Assembly: GCF_900184035.1 (NCBI RefSeq)
Contig: NZ_FXWP01000014.1
Location: 186,001 to 250,000 of the forward strand
DNA length: 64,000 nt
Origin: Kosakonia pseudosacchari
Lineage (GTDB): Bacteria; Pseudomonadota; Gammaproteobacteria; Enterobacterales; Enterobacteriaceae
Reading direction: 5' to 3'
Shown here: one piece after another, positions 40,825-50,375 of the stretch
Layout: every line of letters begins with the position of its first letter
Numbering within the stretch: the first letter of the stretch is position 1
The notes under the pieces: model-generated
Databases searched by the model: none
Told to the model about the DNA's origin: nothing
The model's input: the letters and a program-made list of their open reading frames with translations, nothing else
Position numbers and translations under genes: made by a program

Positions 40825-41118
40825 TTATTCAATTAACTGCTTACTGAGCGTTGGGTTCGCATGAATCAGACGCATCAGTTTCATCTCGGTAGCCGTGGGT
40901 TTTATTCGTTGTGATTCCCATTCATGCACCATCGATACCGAGACTCCCATGGCACGAGCGAAGTCATCAATTTTAAGCCCGGTTCCACGTCGCAATTGTT
41001 CAAAGTCACTAAAGTAATTCTGCTTCTTGCTCAGGGTTGCCGGCTGCGTTACGTCTTTTTTGAAAACAATCTGTTCCAGGCTGCTCAACAGCTCAAATTC
41101 TGGATCTTTATATTCCAT
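40825..41118 (-). CDS. yiaG: HTH-type regulator YiaG
   Basis: This 97-aa protein has a C-terminal Xre-type helix-turn-helix (about 45-95; LKIDDFARAMGVSVSMVHEWESQRIKPT) like the antitoxin/HigA group. E. coli YiaG is 96 aa and of unknown regulon. No toxin gene is adjacent. In E. coli the next gene is cspA; here the neighbour is the ABC-F gene. Confidence 0.9.
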   Translation of the reverse strand: MEYKDPEFELLSSLEQIVFKKDVTQPATLSKKQNYFSDFEQLRRGTGLKIDDFARAMGVSVSMVHEWESQRIKPTATEMKLMRLIHANPTLSKQLIE

Positions 41119-41508
41119 CGAGAACTCCTCGTAAAATCACACAGCGGGATCGTGATACAGCTCATTAAGAATAGTCGTGAAAATTCCTGGTGTGGTGGTT
41201 GCGCCAGTGATTATTTAGGCGGCGAAACGTTTTGCTGCAGTTGAGATGCACGTTTTGACAGTGGAATATCGCTTAATTGATTGATTACGCTCAGGCTGCA
41301 TTTATTCAGTATATTTTTGTAAACTCTCAGCAGAATTTTCGATTAAGAATTATCTGTACCATTTCGCGGAAAATTTCATGCCAGGTCGTTTTCGCGCGTT
41401 TAAGAATGCATTGAAGGGGTATCTTGCGAAGCAGACCTGGACTATCCTTGTAAGCCGTCAGGCACGCGTGTGCCGGTATGCGCTTTTATGGGTGAAAGGA
41501 GTAACAAA
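41119..41508. other. yiaG-yiaF intergenic region
   Basis: These 390 bases lie between divergent genes. They are AT-rich from about 41270 to 41375. I found no cold-shock gene, tRNA or convincing operator. A GAAAGGAGTAACAAA ribosome site precedes yiaF. Confidence 0.5.
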
Positions 41509-42222
41509 ATGGCGACAGGAAAGTCCTGCTCTCGCTGGTTCGCGCCTCTTGCGGCGTTATTAATGGTAGTAAGCCTGAGTGGGTGTTTCGACAAAGAGGG
41601 CGATCAGCGCAAGGCGTTTATCGATTTCCTGCAAAATACGGCCATGCGCAGCAGCGAACGACTGCCCGCGCTGACGGCGGATCAGAAGAAACAGTTTGGC
41701 CCGTTTGTCTCTGATTATGCTGTGATTTATGGCTATTCCCAGCAGGTTAACCAGGCGATGGACTCCGGTCTGCGCCCGGTGGTGGACAGCGTTAACGCTA
41801 TCCGCGTGCCGCAGGATTATATGACGCAGCGTGAACCGCTTCGCCAGGCCAACGGTTCGCTGGGCGTGCTGAGCCAGCAGCTGCAAAACGCAAAAATGCA
41901 GGCCGATGCGTCGCATGCCGCGTTAAAACAGGCTGATGATCTGAAACCGGTTTACGACCAGGTGTTTACCAAAGTGGTCACCAACCCGGCCAATGCGTTG
42001 CAACCGCTGATCCCGGCGGCGCAGGTGTTCACCCAGCAACTGGTGCAGGTGGGTGATTTTATTGCTCAGCAGGGCACGCAGGTGAGCTTTGTTGCCAACG
42101 GCATTCAGTTCCCGACGTCACAGCAGGCCAGCCAGTATAACGCGCTGATTGGGCCGCTGGCGGCGCAGCATCAGGCGTTCAACCAGGCCTGGACAGCAGC
42201 CGTTACCGCCACGCAACAGTAA
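41509..42222 (+). CDS. yiaF: Lipoprotein YiaF (DUF3053)
   Basis: This 237-aa protein has a lipoprotein signal (basic start, hydrophobic LAALLMVVS, lipobox LSGC with Cys26) followed by Asp at +2 of the related sequence FDKEGD, and a helical DUF3053 body. It is very similar to E. coli YiaF, whose function is unknown. The ATG at 41509 directly follows an AAGGAG ribosome site; the longer frame is rejected. Confidence 0.92.
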   Translation: MATGKSCSRWFAPLAALLMVVSLSGCFDKEGDQRKAFIDFLQNTAMRSSERLPALTADQKKQFGPFVSDYAVIYGYSQQVNQAMDSGLRPVVDSVNAIRVPQDYMTQREPLRQANGSLGVLSQQLQNAKMQADASHAALKQADDLKPVYDQVFTKVVTNPANALQPLIPAAQVFTQQLVQVGDFIAQQGTQVSFVANGIQFPTSQQASQYNALIGPLAAQHQAFNQAWTAAVTATQQ

Positions 42223-42236
42223 TCTGGCGCAGGCAA

Positions 42237-42267
42237 AAAAAAGAGGCGACAGGTTCGCCTCTTTTTT
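42237..42267. terminator. Terminator between yiaF and ghrB/kguD
   Basis: AAAAAAGAGGCGA (42237-42249) and TCGCCTCTTTTTT (42255-42267) pair perfectly around a 5-nt loop. T-runs on both strands serve both convergent genes. Confidence 0.93.
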
Positions 42268-42280
42268 ATTGCGCTTTGCG

Positions 42281-43255
42281 TTAGCTCGCTACTTGCGCGT
42301 TGACGCAGTTTTTCTCAACTTTGCCGTTCAGCGCGTCGATCAGGTTATCTACCGCGCACTCCGCCATGTTGTAGCGAGTTTCATGGGTTGCCGAACCGAT
42401 GTGCGGCAGCGCCACGACATTGGGCAGCGACAGCAACGGCGAATCAACCGGCAGTGGTTCTTGTTCAAAGACATCCAGCCCGGCGGCGTGGATCTCGCCG
42501 TTTTTCAGCGCCTCGATCAGCGCCGCTTCATCAACGACCGGGCCGCGCCCGGCATTGATAAAGATGGCCGATTTTTTCATCATCTCAAACTGTGCCTTGC
42601 CGATCAGGTGATGCGTCTCGTCCGTCAGCGGCAGCACCAGGCAAACGAAATCGGACTCTTTCAGCAGCGTGTCTAAATCGCAATAGCGAGCCTGAAAGCG
42701 CTCTTCCGCCTCGGTGTGGTGACGACGCGCGTTGTAGAGGATCGGCATGCCGAAACCGAAGTGCGCGCGTTGCGCCAGCGCAAGACCGATGCGCCCCATG
42801 CCAATAATACCCAGCGTTTTATGGTGCACATCAATACCAAACCAGTCAGCGCCAATGCCGGATGTCCATTCGCCCGCTTTCACTCGCTCAGCCACTTCCA
42901 CCACCCGGCGCGCGCTGCTCAGCACCAGCGCCATAATGGTATCGGCGACCGTTTCCGTCAGCACGGTCGGGGTGTGCATCAGCAGAATTTTACGCGCGTT
43001 TAGCGCATCCACATCAAAGTTGTCATAGCCTACCGAGACAGTCGACGTGGCACGTAGCTGCGGCATTTTCGCCAGCAGTTCGCTGTCCACTTTTTCGCTG
43101 GAACCCAGCAACCCTTGCGCGCTGGCGAAGGCATCGGCGTGTTGCGCCACCGTTTCCGGTTTCAGGTCCGCCACGCGGGTTACGGTGAAATGCGTTTCCA
43201 GACGTTGCAGCAAATCATCGGGCAAGGCTTTGTACAGGATGATGGATGGCTTCAT
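42281..43255 (-). CDS. ghrB: 2-ketoaldonate/glyoxylate reductase (KguD/GhrB type)
   Basis: This 324-aa D-2-hydroxyacid dehydrogenase is orthologous in sequence and length to E. coli GhrB, an NADPH reductase of glyoxylate, hydroxypyruvate and 2-ketogluconate. The nucleotide motif GMGRIGLA (about 153-160) and the catalytic Arg, Glu and His ([11 protein letters not shown] region, [20 protein letters not shown]) are present. It is the last gene of a kguE-K-T-D operon, overlapping the transporter by 4 nt. In that context it is the probable KguD, reducing 6-phospho-2-ketogluconate to 6-phosphogluconate. Confidence 0.93.
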   Translation of the reverse strand: MKPSIILYKALPDDLLQRLETHFTVTRVADLKPETVAQHADAFASAQGLLGSSEKVDSELLAKMPQLRATSTVSVGYDNFDVDALNARKILLMHTPTVLTETVADTIMALVLSSARRVVEVAERVKAGEWTSGIGADWFGIDVHHKTLGIIGMGRIGLALAQRAHFGFGMPILYNARRHHTEAEERFQARYCDLDTLLKESDFVCLVLPLTDETHHLIGKAQFEMMKKSAIFINAGRGPVVDEAALIEALKNGEIHAAGLDVFEQEPLPVDSPLLSLPNVVALPHIGSATHETRYNMAECAVDNLIDALNGKVEKNCVNAQVAS

Positions 43256-44541
43256 GCGGTTCTCCCTTGTGATGGTGCGCCTGCCGGAATCTGCTTATTG
43301 TTAGCAGGCTTAACAATTAAAGTAAGCCATACGGAGGCGAAAAGCGCCACCCCCATGAAAATGTACGAGGCCGCCGGGCTGCCGGTTGCGCCGTTGAGAT
43401 AACCCACCACCCATGAACCGCAGAAAGAGCCCAGCGCACCCATGCTGTTGATGAGCGCCATCGCTCCACCGGCGACATTGCGCGGCAGCATTTCAGGAAT
43501 AATGGCGAAGAAAGGTCCGTAAGGAGCGTACATCGCCGCGCCGGCGATAACCAGCAGCCAATAAGAGATCCAGAAGTGGTTCGCGCCAACCGCCCACGAG
43601 CCAATAAAGGCAAACGCGCCAATCAGCAGCAGCGGCCAGACAAACAGTTTACGGTTTTGCAGCTTGTCGGATGCCCATGAAGCGAGAATCATCGCCAGCG
43701 TCGCCGCCAGATAAGGAACTGAAGAGAGCCAGCCCACTTCAACCATACCCAGGTTTTCACCGCCGCTGCGAATAATCGACGGCAGCCACAGAACAAAACC
43801 ATAGACGCCAATACTCCAGGCGAAATATTGCAGGCACAACAGCACCACATTGCGTGAGCGGAAGGCTTCGCTGTAGTTGCGTACCGCTTTAATGCCCTGT
43901 TGCTCTTTATCGAGCTGGGTTTGCAGCGCGGTTTTCTCACTGTTCGACAGCCAGTTCACCTGCGCGGGTTTATCTTTTACCAGCACCCACCAGCAGAACG
44001 CCCAAATCACCGCCGGAACGCCCTCGATGATAAACATTTCGCGCCAGCCAAAGGACTGAATCAAATAACCGGACACCACCGACATCCACAGCACCGTCAC
44101 CGGGTTCCCGAGGATCAGGAACGTATTGGCGCGTGAACGTTCGGATTTGGTAAACCAGTTACTGATATAGATAAGCATCGCGGGCATCACCGCGGCTTCC
44201 ACCACACCGAGGATAAAGCGGATGGCGGCCAGCATCGGGATATTACTCACCATGCCGGTTAACGACGCGCAACCGCCCCACAGGATCAGGCAGATAAAGA
44301 TCAGCTTACGTACGCTGCGGCGTTCGGCGTACACCGCACCTGGGATCTGGAAAAAGAAGTAGCCAAGAAAGAACAGCGCGCCTAACAGCGAGGACACGCC
44401 TTTAGTGATGCCTAAATCGTCATTAATCCCGGCAGCGGAAGCAAAGCTAAAGTTGGCGCGATCGAGGTAGGCCAGGCTGTAGGTAATGAACACGATCGGC
44501 ATGATATACAGCCAGCGTTTTGTTGAATTTGTAGCGTTCAT
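43252..44541 (-). CDS. kguT: MFS transporter, probable 2-ketogluconate uptake
   Basis: This 429-aa protein has twelve predicted membrane segments and belongs to the anion:cation symporter group of the major facilitator superfamily ([33 protein letters not shown] and [16 protein letters not shown] are typical). Pseudomonas KguT belongs to the same group. Substrate assignment rests on the operon: kinase and epimerase upstream, ketoaldonate reductase downstream. Confidence 0.82.
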   Translation of the reverse strand: MNATNSTKRWLYIMPIVFITYSLAYLDRANFSFASAAGINDDLGITKGVSSLLGALFFLGYFFFQIPGAVYAERRSVRKLIFICLILWGGCASLTGMVSNIPMLAAIRFILGVVEAAVMPAMLIYISNWFTKSERSRANTFLILGNPVTVLWMSVVSGYLIQSFGWREMFIIEGVPAVIWAFCWWVLVKDKPAQVNWLSNSEKTALQTQLDKEQQGIKAVRNYSEAFRSRNVVLLCLQYFAWSIGVYGFVLWLPSIIRSGGENLGMVEVGWLSSVPYLAATLAMILASWASDKLQNRKLFVWPLLLIGAFAFIGSWAVGANHFWISYWLLVIAGAAMYAPYGPFFAIIPEMLPRNVAGGAMALINSMGALGSFCGSWVVGYLNGATGSPAASYIFMGVALFASVWLTLIVKPANNKQIPAGAPSQGRTA

Positions 44542-44622
44542 AAGGTTGCCTCTGTGGTTGAGGTGGTAACCGCCTGTTTGTAGGGTACAGTGCGGTAAAT
44601 CATATTTTGGCGGCAGGGTGCG

Positions 44623-45564
44623 TTACAGCGCGCCCAGCTCCGCACGGGTTGGCAATCCTTCGCTGTCGCCCGGCACCTGGATGGCCAGCGCGCCGATGGC
44701 GTTACCGCGGCGCACGGCATCCGGCATGGTTTTGCCTTCCAGCAGGGCGCTTATTACACCCACGGCGAAGCCATCCCCGGCACCGACCGTATCGATGACG
44801 TTCTCCACTTTTACTGGCGCAACGGCGCCCTGTTCTCCGCTGGCGGTTTTAAACCATGCGCCATCGGCACCGGTTTTGATCACCACCGCTTTTACACCGC
44901 GTTGCAGATAGAAATCGGCAATCCCTTCCGGCGTGTTTTCGCCCGTCAGGATGAAGCCCTCTTTCAACCCAGGCAGAACCCAGTCAGCCTGGAAGGCGAG
45001 GCGGTTGAGTTTTTCCACCATCTCCGCTTCGCTTTTCCACAGCACCGGTCGCAGGTTAGGGTCAAATGAGATGGTTTTGCCCTGCGCTTTCATGCTTTGT
45101 GCGGCATGTTCTAACAGTGCGTAAGAGGAGGCGGACAGCGCCGCCGCCACGCCGCTAAGGTGCAAATGACGGGCGTCGTTAAACAGCGCCGCGTGAAAAT
45201 CGTCTGTCGAAAGGTGGCTGGCCGCCGAGCCTTTACGGAAATATTCCACGATGGGATCGGTTCCATTCTCGGCTTTCGATTTCAGTTGAAAGCCGGTGGC
45301 ATAACGCCCGTCGAGCGTCACGCCAGCGGTACTGATATTTTCTTTACGCAGCGTATTGAGGATAAAGCGCCCGAAGCTGTCATCGCCGACGCGGCTTACC
45401 CAACCGACCTGCAAACCCAGGCGCGCCAGCCCGGTAGCGACATTCAACTCCGCGCCTGCCGCCCGCTTGATAAACTGCCCGGCATCGGCCAGATCGCCGG
45501 TTTCGGTGGCGACAAACATCGCCATCGCTTCGCCAATGGTGATGACATCCAGCGGTTTATGCAT
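44623..45564 (-). CDS. kguK: PfkB-family sugar kinase, probable 2-ketogluconate kinase
   Basis: This 313-aa kinase has the PfkB signatures: substrate GAELNVATGLARLG near 37-50 and ATP/catalytic DTVGAGDGFAVGV near 261-273, where the second Asp is the base. It is related to 2-keto-3-deoxygluconate kinase KdgK, so that activity is an alternative. The neighbours (KguE-like, KguT-like, KguD/GhrB) favour phosphorylation of 2-ketogluconate. It overlaps kguE by 8 nt. Confidence 0.82.
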   Translation of the reverse strand: MHKPLDVITIGEAMAMFVATETGDLADAGQFIKRAAGAELNVATGLARLGLQVGWVSRVGDDSFGRFILNTLRKENISTAGVTLDGRYATGFQLKSKAENGTDPIVEYFRKGSAASHLSTDDFHAALFNDARHLHLSGVAAALSASSYALLEHAAQSMKAQGKTISFDPNLRPVLWKSEAEMVEKLNRLAFQADWVLPGLKEGFILTGENTPEGIADFYLQRGVKAVVIKTGADGAWFKTASGEQGAVAPVKVENVIDTVGAGDGFAVGVISALLEGKTMPDAVRRGNAIGALAIQVPGDSEGLPTRAELGAL

Positions 45565-46318
45565 GATGGGACTCCTCGCGTAACAAATTAACGTAATGAC
45601 GGGTAACGGCGGTCAGATCCTCGCCCTGCAACGGGAATTCGATACCGCGCGGCGCATCGGCAGGTAAGTTATCCAGCAGCGCCAGCCAACGGGCATCGGC
45701 AGTGTCCGGCGGTACGGCGCGGAAACTGTCGCCATGCGTCATGGCGGCTTTGACATGGATATAACTGACCGCTGGCGCTAACTGACGTGCGGCGTCTTCG
45801 GGATGTTCGCCAACCCACAGCCAGTTACCGGTGTCGAACGTCAGGCTCACCGGCAAGGCAAGCGTGTGACAGGCAGCTTTAAATCGCAGCATTGGCGCGA
45901 GTTTGCCGCATGCGGTCTGGTCGTTTTCCACCACCAGCGGCACCGGGCTGGTTGCCAGCCAGTCGCGCAGCGTTTCCAGTGGCGCGTTATGGCGGAAGTG
46001 GCCGAGCGAGAGTTTTAACCACTGGGCTTTCAGCATTTGCGCTTCCGCCAGCAAGGCCGGTAAGCGCGGGTTCAGTGCGCCGTCCGGTTCGAACAGCGCC
46101 TCAGGAGCGGAATAACAGACTTGCAGGTTGTGCAGGTCGATGGCGAAGGCCAGCGAGGCCAGATGGGTTAACGCCTCTTCACTTAACAGCTCGCGGCGGA
46201 TCTCAACGCCATCGGCTCCGGCTTCGGCAATAATCGGCAGCAGGGCAATTTGCCCGCCCAGCGCCTCGATTTGCGTATGGCCGTAAGCGGCGGTGACGAC
46301 GATAATTTTTCTCTGCAT
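45557..46318 (-). CDS. kguE: TIM-barrel sugar epimerase/isomerase KguE-like
   Basis: This 253-aa protein belongs to the AP-endonuclease-2/xylose-isomerase-like TIM-barrel family. Metal-ligand positions are visible in DGVEIRRELLSEE, LVVENDQTACGK, LTFDTGNWLW and YIHVKAAM. KguE is the first gene of the pseudomonad ketogluconate operon; its exact reaction is uncertain. First gene here, 119 nt after the regulator gene and preceded by a perfect operator palindrome. Confidence 0.8.
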   Translation of the reverse strand: MQRKIIVVTAAYGHTQIEALGGQIALLPIIAEAGADGVEIRRELLSEEALTHLASLAFAIDLHNLQVCYSAPEALFEPDGALNPRLPALLAEAQMLKAQWLKLSLGHFRHNAPLETLRDWLATSPVPLVVENDQTACGKLAPMLRFKAACHTLALPVSLTFDTGNWLWVGEHPEDAARQLAPAVSYIHVKAAMTHGDSFRAVPPDTADARWLALLDNLPADAPRGIEFPLQGEDLTAVTRHYVNLLREESHHA

Positions 46319-46367
46319 TGTTCGACTCCGGGCGATCTTCTCGCTTTCGTATGTCTTTAACGCTAGA

Positions 46368-46381
46368 TGGAACCGGTTCCA
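46368..46381. promoter_or_regulatory. PtxS-like operator upstream of kguE
   Basis: TGGAACCGGTTCCA is a perfect 14-bp palindrome between the LacI-family regulator gene and kguE, about 50 bp before the kguE start. It differs by one base per half from TGAAACCGGTTTCA, the reported operator of Pseudomonas PtxS, and has the central CG typical of LacI-family sites. Confidence 0.82.
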
Positions 46382-46429
46382 AAGAAAAGGTCACTGTGCC
46401 GGAAGTATGATCGTCATCACGAAGGTTAT

Positions 46430-47446
46430 TTAACGCGCTGTAGAGCCGCGCACGATCAGTTCGCCGGAAAAAACCTGTTCGCGAACGGTGTCGCTGTGGC
46501 CTTCAATGCGCCGCACGACTTGCTCGACGGCGGCAAAGCCGATTTGCCAGGTCGGCTGTTTGAGGGTGGTGATGCCCACGCCTGCCAGCTCGGCCCACTC
46601 CAGCTCATCGAAACCGAGCAGACCAATATCGCCGCCCCAGTTCAGGCCAATGCGTTTTAGCGAACGCGCTACTTGCAGGGTGAGCGCGCCGTTGGCGGAG
46701 ATAACGGCTTTGCGCATGCCCCGATGGCTGGCGTGGAACTGGCGCAGGGTATTATCGAGCTGCGCGGCTTCATGCAGCACTATTTCGGCGTTTTCCGCCA
46801 CCATGCCGGGGTAGCGGGCGAGCGTCGCGCGAAAAGCGGCCAGACGCTCGCGGCGGGTATTTACTGAACCCAGCGGTTCGCTGAGGAACAACAGCGCTTC
46901 GAAACCCTGTTCAATCAGATGCTCGGTGGCGGTGGTGGCAGCCTGGGTGTTGTCCAGCCCGACCACATCGCAGGCGAAATCGGGGATTTTGCGGTCAATC
47001 AGCACCATCGGCAGCGAGGATTGTTGCAGGCGGTTTAGCCCCTCTTCACGCATCCCCACGGCGTTAACCACAATGCCTTCCACCTGGTAACTGCGCAGCA
47101 GGTCGAGGTAATGCAGCTCCTGATCCACTTCGTTATTGGTGTTACACACCAGTGGCGTGAACCCTTTTTCGCGACAGGCGGCTTCAATGCCGCTCAGCAC
47201 ATGCACCGAATAGGGGTTAGTGATATCGGCGATGATCAGGCCAATCAAGCGGGTGCGACCGCGCTTTAACCCGCGCGCCATCAGGCTTGGGCGGTAGTCG
47301 AGATCGGCAACCGCCTGCTCAATACGCGCCAGCAGTGCGGCGGAAAGCAGATGTTTTTCACCATTCAGGTAGCGTGAAATACTGGTTTTCCCTGTTTTTG
47401 CCGCTTTCGCGACATCGCTGATGGTTGGTCGCGCCGTTTTCGCCAT
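46430..47446 (-). CDS. LacI-family regulator, PtxS/GntR-like
   Basis: This 338-aa repressor has an N-terminal LacI helix-turn-helix and hinge (TISDVAKAAKTGKTSISRYLNG... DLDYRPSLMARGLKRGRT) and a periplasmic-binding-like effector domain (about 60-335). In Pseudomonas, PtxS sits next to kguEKTD and is released by 2-ketogluconate; the same arrangement and a near-identical operator are seen here. The ATG at 47446 removes a 20-residue extension that lacks similarity. Confidence 0.87.
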   Translation of the reverse strand: MAKTARPTISDVAKAAKTGKTSISRYLNGEKHLLSAALLARIEQAVADLDYRPSLMARGLKRGRTRLIGLIIADITNPYSVHVLSGIEAACREKGFTPLVCNTNNEVDQELHYLDLLRSYQVEGIVVNAVGMREEGLNRLQQSSLPMVLIDRKIPDFACDVVGLDNTQAATTATEHLIEQGFEALLFLSEPLGSVNTRRERLAAFRATLARYPGMVAENAEIVLHEAAQLDNTLRQFHASHRGMRKAVISANGALTLQVARSLKRIGLNWGGDIGLLGFDELEWAELAGVGITTLKQPTWQIGFAAVEQVVRRIEGHSDTVREQVFSGELIVRGSTAR

Positions 47447-47635
47447 GATTGCTTCCCTCGCCGTGAATGGTTGCCCACACCTTAGCGCGAAATAGCGCGC
47501 AATCAAGCACTAAGCGAGGCTTATCACCCGCAGTGTGAGCGTAATGACGTTTAATTCTTTGCTATCGCGCTGCCGCTGTGGATGATAGAGCGCAAAACAA
47601 AATCGACACACCTGCAACCTGGCGAGGAGCGCGCG

Positions 47636-49966
47636 TTGGCAAACTCTGCAATCAAAACTGTTCTCACGGCTGCCCACTGGGGGCCAATGCTGGTCGACAC
47701 CGACGGCGAAAACGTGCTCGCTTCGCGCGGCGCGCTGCCGACGCGTCATCCCAACTCACTGCAAACCGTTGTACAGGATCAGGTGCACAGCCCAACGCGC
47801 GTGCGCTATCCGATGGTGCGTAAAGGTTTTCTCGCTTCACCTTCCAGCCCGCAGGGCGTTCGCGGCCAGGATGAGTTCGTGCGCGTTAGCTGGGATGAGG
47901 CGCTGACGCTGATTCATCAGCAGCACCAGCGCATTCGCCACACTTATGGCCCCTCGTCGATTTTCGCTGGCTCTTATGGCTGGCGCTCCAACGGCGTGCT
48001 GCACAAGGCTGCCACTTTGCTGCAACGCTACATGAGCCTTGCCGGGGGTTACACCGGGCATCTCGGCGATTACTCCACCGGCGCGGCGCAGGCGATCATG
48101 CCGCATGTGGTTGGCGGCAACGAAGTATATCAGCAGCAGACCAGCTGGCCGTTAATCCTCGAACATAGCGATGTGGTGGTGCTGTGGAGCGCTAACCCAC
48201 TCAATACGCTGAAAATTGCCTGGAACGCCAGCGACGAGCAGGGCATTCCCTATTTCGATGCGCTGCGCAAAAGCGGTAAGCGGGTGATCTGCATCGATCC
48301 GATGCGTTCGGAAACCGTTGATTTCTTTGGCGACAGCATGGAGTGGATTGCTCCGCACATGGGAACTGACGTCGCGCTGATGCTCGGTATTGCACATACG
48401 CTGGTGGAAAACGGCTGGCAGGATGAAGATTTCCTCTCCCGCTGCACTGTCGGGTATGACACGTTCGCCGCCTACCTGACCGGTGAGCGTGACGGCGTGG
48501 CAAAAAACGCCGAATGGGCCGCAGAGATTTGTGGCGTTCCTGCCGACAAAATTCGCGAATTGGCGGCACTTTTCCACGATAACACCACCATGTTGATGTC
48601 CGGCTGGGGAATGCAGCGCCAGCAATTTGGCGAGCAAAAACACTGGATGCTGGTGACGCTGGCGGCCATGCTGGGGCAAATTGGTACGCCCGGCGGCGGT
48701 TTTGGTCTCTCTTACCATTTCGCCAACGGCGGCAACCCGACGCGCCGCGCAGCGGTGCTGGGTTCGATGCAGGGCACGGTGAAAGATGGCATTGATGCGG
48801 TGGATAAAATCCCCGTTGCGCGTATTGTCGAAGCGCTGGAAAACCCCGGCGCACCGTATCAGCACAACGGCATGAACCGCCACTTCCCGGATATTCGCTT
48901 TGTCTGGTGGGCGGGCGGCGCTAATTTTACCCATCACCAGGATACCAACCGGTTGATTCGCGCCTGGCAGAAGCCGGAGCTGGTGGTGATTTCCGAGTGT
49001 TTCTGGACGGCGGCGGCGAAACACGCCGACATCGTACTGCCTGCCACCACGTCGTTTGAACGTAACGATTTGACGATGACCGGCGATTACAGCAACCAGC
49101 ACCTGGTACCGATGAAACAGGTGGTCGCACCGCAATATGAAGCGCGCGATGATTTTGATGTTTTTGCCGAGCTGAGCGAACGCTGGGAAGCGGGGGGCCG
49201 CGAGCGTTTTACCGAAGGCAAAAACGATCTGCAATGGCTGGAGACGTTTTACAATATCGCTGCCGAGCGCGGTGCCAGCCAGCAGGTGACGCTGCCGCCG
49301 TTCGCCGGGTTCTGGCAGGCGAACCAGCTTATTGAAATGCCGGAGAGCGAGCAGAACGCGCGTTTCGTTCGCTTTGCGGATTTCCGTCGCGATCCTCAGG
49401 CCAACCCCTTAAAAACGCCGAGCGGGAAAATCGAAATTTTCTCCGAGCGGATTAACAGTTTCGGTTATGCCGATTGCCCGCCGCACCCAATGTGGCTGGA
49501 GCCGGATGAATGGCACGGTAACGCGCAACCACAGCAGTTACAGGTACTGTCTGCGCATCCGGCACATCGCCTGCACAGCCAGCTTAACTATTCCCGTTTG
49601 CGAGAAACATATGCCGTTGCCGGTCGCGAACCTGTCACGCTACATCCTGCGGATGCGAAAGCGCGCGGGATTGTCGCGGGTGATGTGGTGCGCGTGTGGA
49701 ACCAGCGCGGGCAGGTGCTTGCGGGCGCGGTCGTGACCGACGGCATTAAACCTGGCGTGATTTGCATTCACGAAGGTGCGTGGCCGGATCTTGACCCCGC
49801 GGCGGGCGGCATCTGTAAAAACGGCGCGGTGAATGTGCTGACAAAAGATCTGCCCAGCTCACGGCTGGGCAATGGTTGCGCCGGGAATACGGCGCTGGCG
49901 TGGGTAGAGAAATATCAGGGGCCGGCGCTTACGCTGACGGCGTTTGATCCGCCTGCCAGTTCATGA
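47636..49966 (+). CDS. bisC: Biotin sulfoxide reductase
   Basis: This 776-aa molybdopterin-guanine-dinucleotide enzyme of the DMSO-reductase family reduces biotin sulfoxide, methionine sulfoxide and related compounds. The Mo-ligand Ser lies in GSYGWRSNG, and cofactor contacts lie in [25 protein letters not shown] and the C-terminal RLGNGCAGN. There is no twin-arginine signal, so it is cytoplasmic. I chose the TTG at 47636 (TTG-GCA-AAC-TCT, E. coli MANS...), with GAGGAG six bases before it, over the upstream ATG at 47582. Its last 38 nt overlap convergent yiaC. Confidence 0.95.
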   Translation: MANSAIKTVLTAAHWGPMLVDTDGENVLASRGALPTRHPNSLQTVVQDQVHSPTRVRYPMVRKGFLASPSSPQGVRGQDEFVRVSWDEALTLIHQQHQRIRHTYGPSSIFAGSYGWRSNGVLHKAATLLQRYMSLAGGYTGHLGDYSTGAAQAIMPHVVGGNEVYQQQTSWPLILEHSDVVVLWSANPLNTLKIAWNASDEQGIPYFDALRKSGKRVICIDPMRSETVDFFGDSMEWIAPHMGTDVALMLGIAHTLVENGWQDEDFLSRCTVGYDTFAAYLTGERDGVAKNAEWAAEICGVPADKIRELAALFHDNTTMLMSGWGMQRQQFGEQKHWMLVTLAAMLGQIGTPGGGFGLSYHFANGGNPTRRAAVLGSMQGTVKDGIDAVDKIPVARIVEALENPGAPYQHNGMNRHFPDIRFVWWAGGANFTHHQDTNRLIRAWQKPELVVISECFWTAAAKHADIVLPATTSFERNDLTMTGDYSNQHLVPMKQVVAPQYEARDDFDVFAELSERWEAGGRERFTEGKNDLQWLETFYNIAAERGASQQVTLPPFAGFWQANQLIEMPESEQNARFVRFADFRRDPQANPLKTPSGKIEIFSERINSFGYADCPPHPMWLEPDEWHGNAQPQQLQVLSAHPAHRLHSQLNYSRLRETYAVAGREPVTLHPADAKARGIVAGDVVRVWNQRGQVLAGAVVTDGIKPGVICIHEGAWPDLDPAAGGICKNGAVNVLTKDLPSSRLGNGCAGNTALAWVEKYQGPALTLTAFDPPASS

Positions 49967-50375
49967 TCCACGTCGGGTGGCGGGTTTCTTCCTGCCAGGC
50001 GCTATCTTCGATACGAAAGCCCTGCGCATGGTAGAAATTCACTGCCCGCACGTTTTTCTGATACACCTCAAGGCTTAGCCAGTTAAAGCGCTGTTTGGCG
50101 TGATCCATCAGCGCTTTGCCAATGCCGTGGCCAATGGCGGCGGGTCGCACAAACAGCGCCCCGATAAACTGCGCGTCCATCACACTGATAAAGCCTTGCA
50201 GCTCGCCGTTGTCTTCCCAGACCCAGGTTTTTGCCACCGGCAAATACGCGTCGCGCACCAGCGCTTCGCTATCCTGCCAGTAGCGCACATCAATAAACGG
50301 ATGGGCGAAGCTTGTGCTCTCCATCCACAGCGTGAGCAACGGCGACAGATCCTTGCTACGCCACGCGCGGATCAT
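49929..50375 (-). CDS. yiaC: GNAT N-acetyltransferase YiaC
   Basis: This 148-aa protein has the GNAT fold with the acetyl-CoA loop around [15 protein letters not shown] (about 82-96) and the C-terminal VNFYHAQGF motif. E. coli YiaC is a protein lysine acetyltransferase. The ATG at 50375 matches its start; the longer frame reads back through tag and is rejected. It overlaps the tag 3' end by 20 nt. Confidence 0.92.
   Translation of the reverse strand: MIRAWRSKDLSPLLTLWMESTSFAHPFIDVRYWQDSEALVRDAYLPVAKTWVWEDNGELQGFISVMDAQFIGALFVRPAAIGHGIGKALMDHAKQRFNWLSLEVYQKNVRAVNFYHAQGFRIEDSAWQEETRHPTWIMNWQADQTPSA

Noticed and set aside
40825-41118. YiaG as the antitoxin of a toxin-antitoxin pair.
   Set aside because: The helix-turn-helix resembles HigA-type antitoxins, but there is no adjacent toxin gene and E. 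coli YiaG also stands alone.
41378-41563. A 61-codon frame overlapping the start of yiaF in another frame.
   Set aside because: No ribosome site or similarity; yiaF has an ideal ribosome site and lipobox.
44623-45564. Naming the kinase kdgK.
   Set aside because: Similarity to KdgK is real, but the operon with KguE-, KguT- and KguD-like genes and a PtxS-like site favours 2-ketogluconate kinase.
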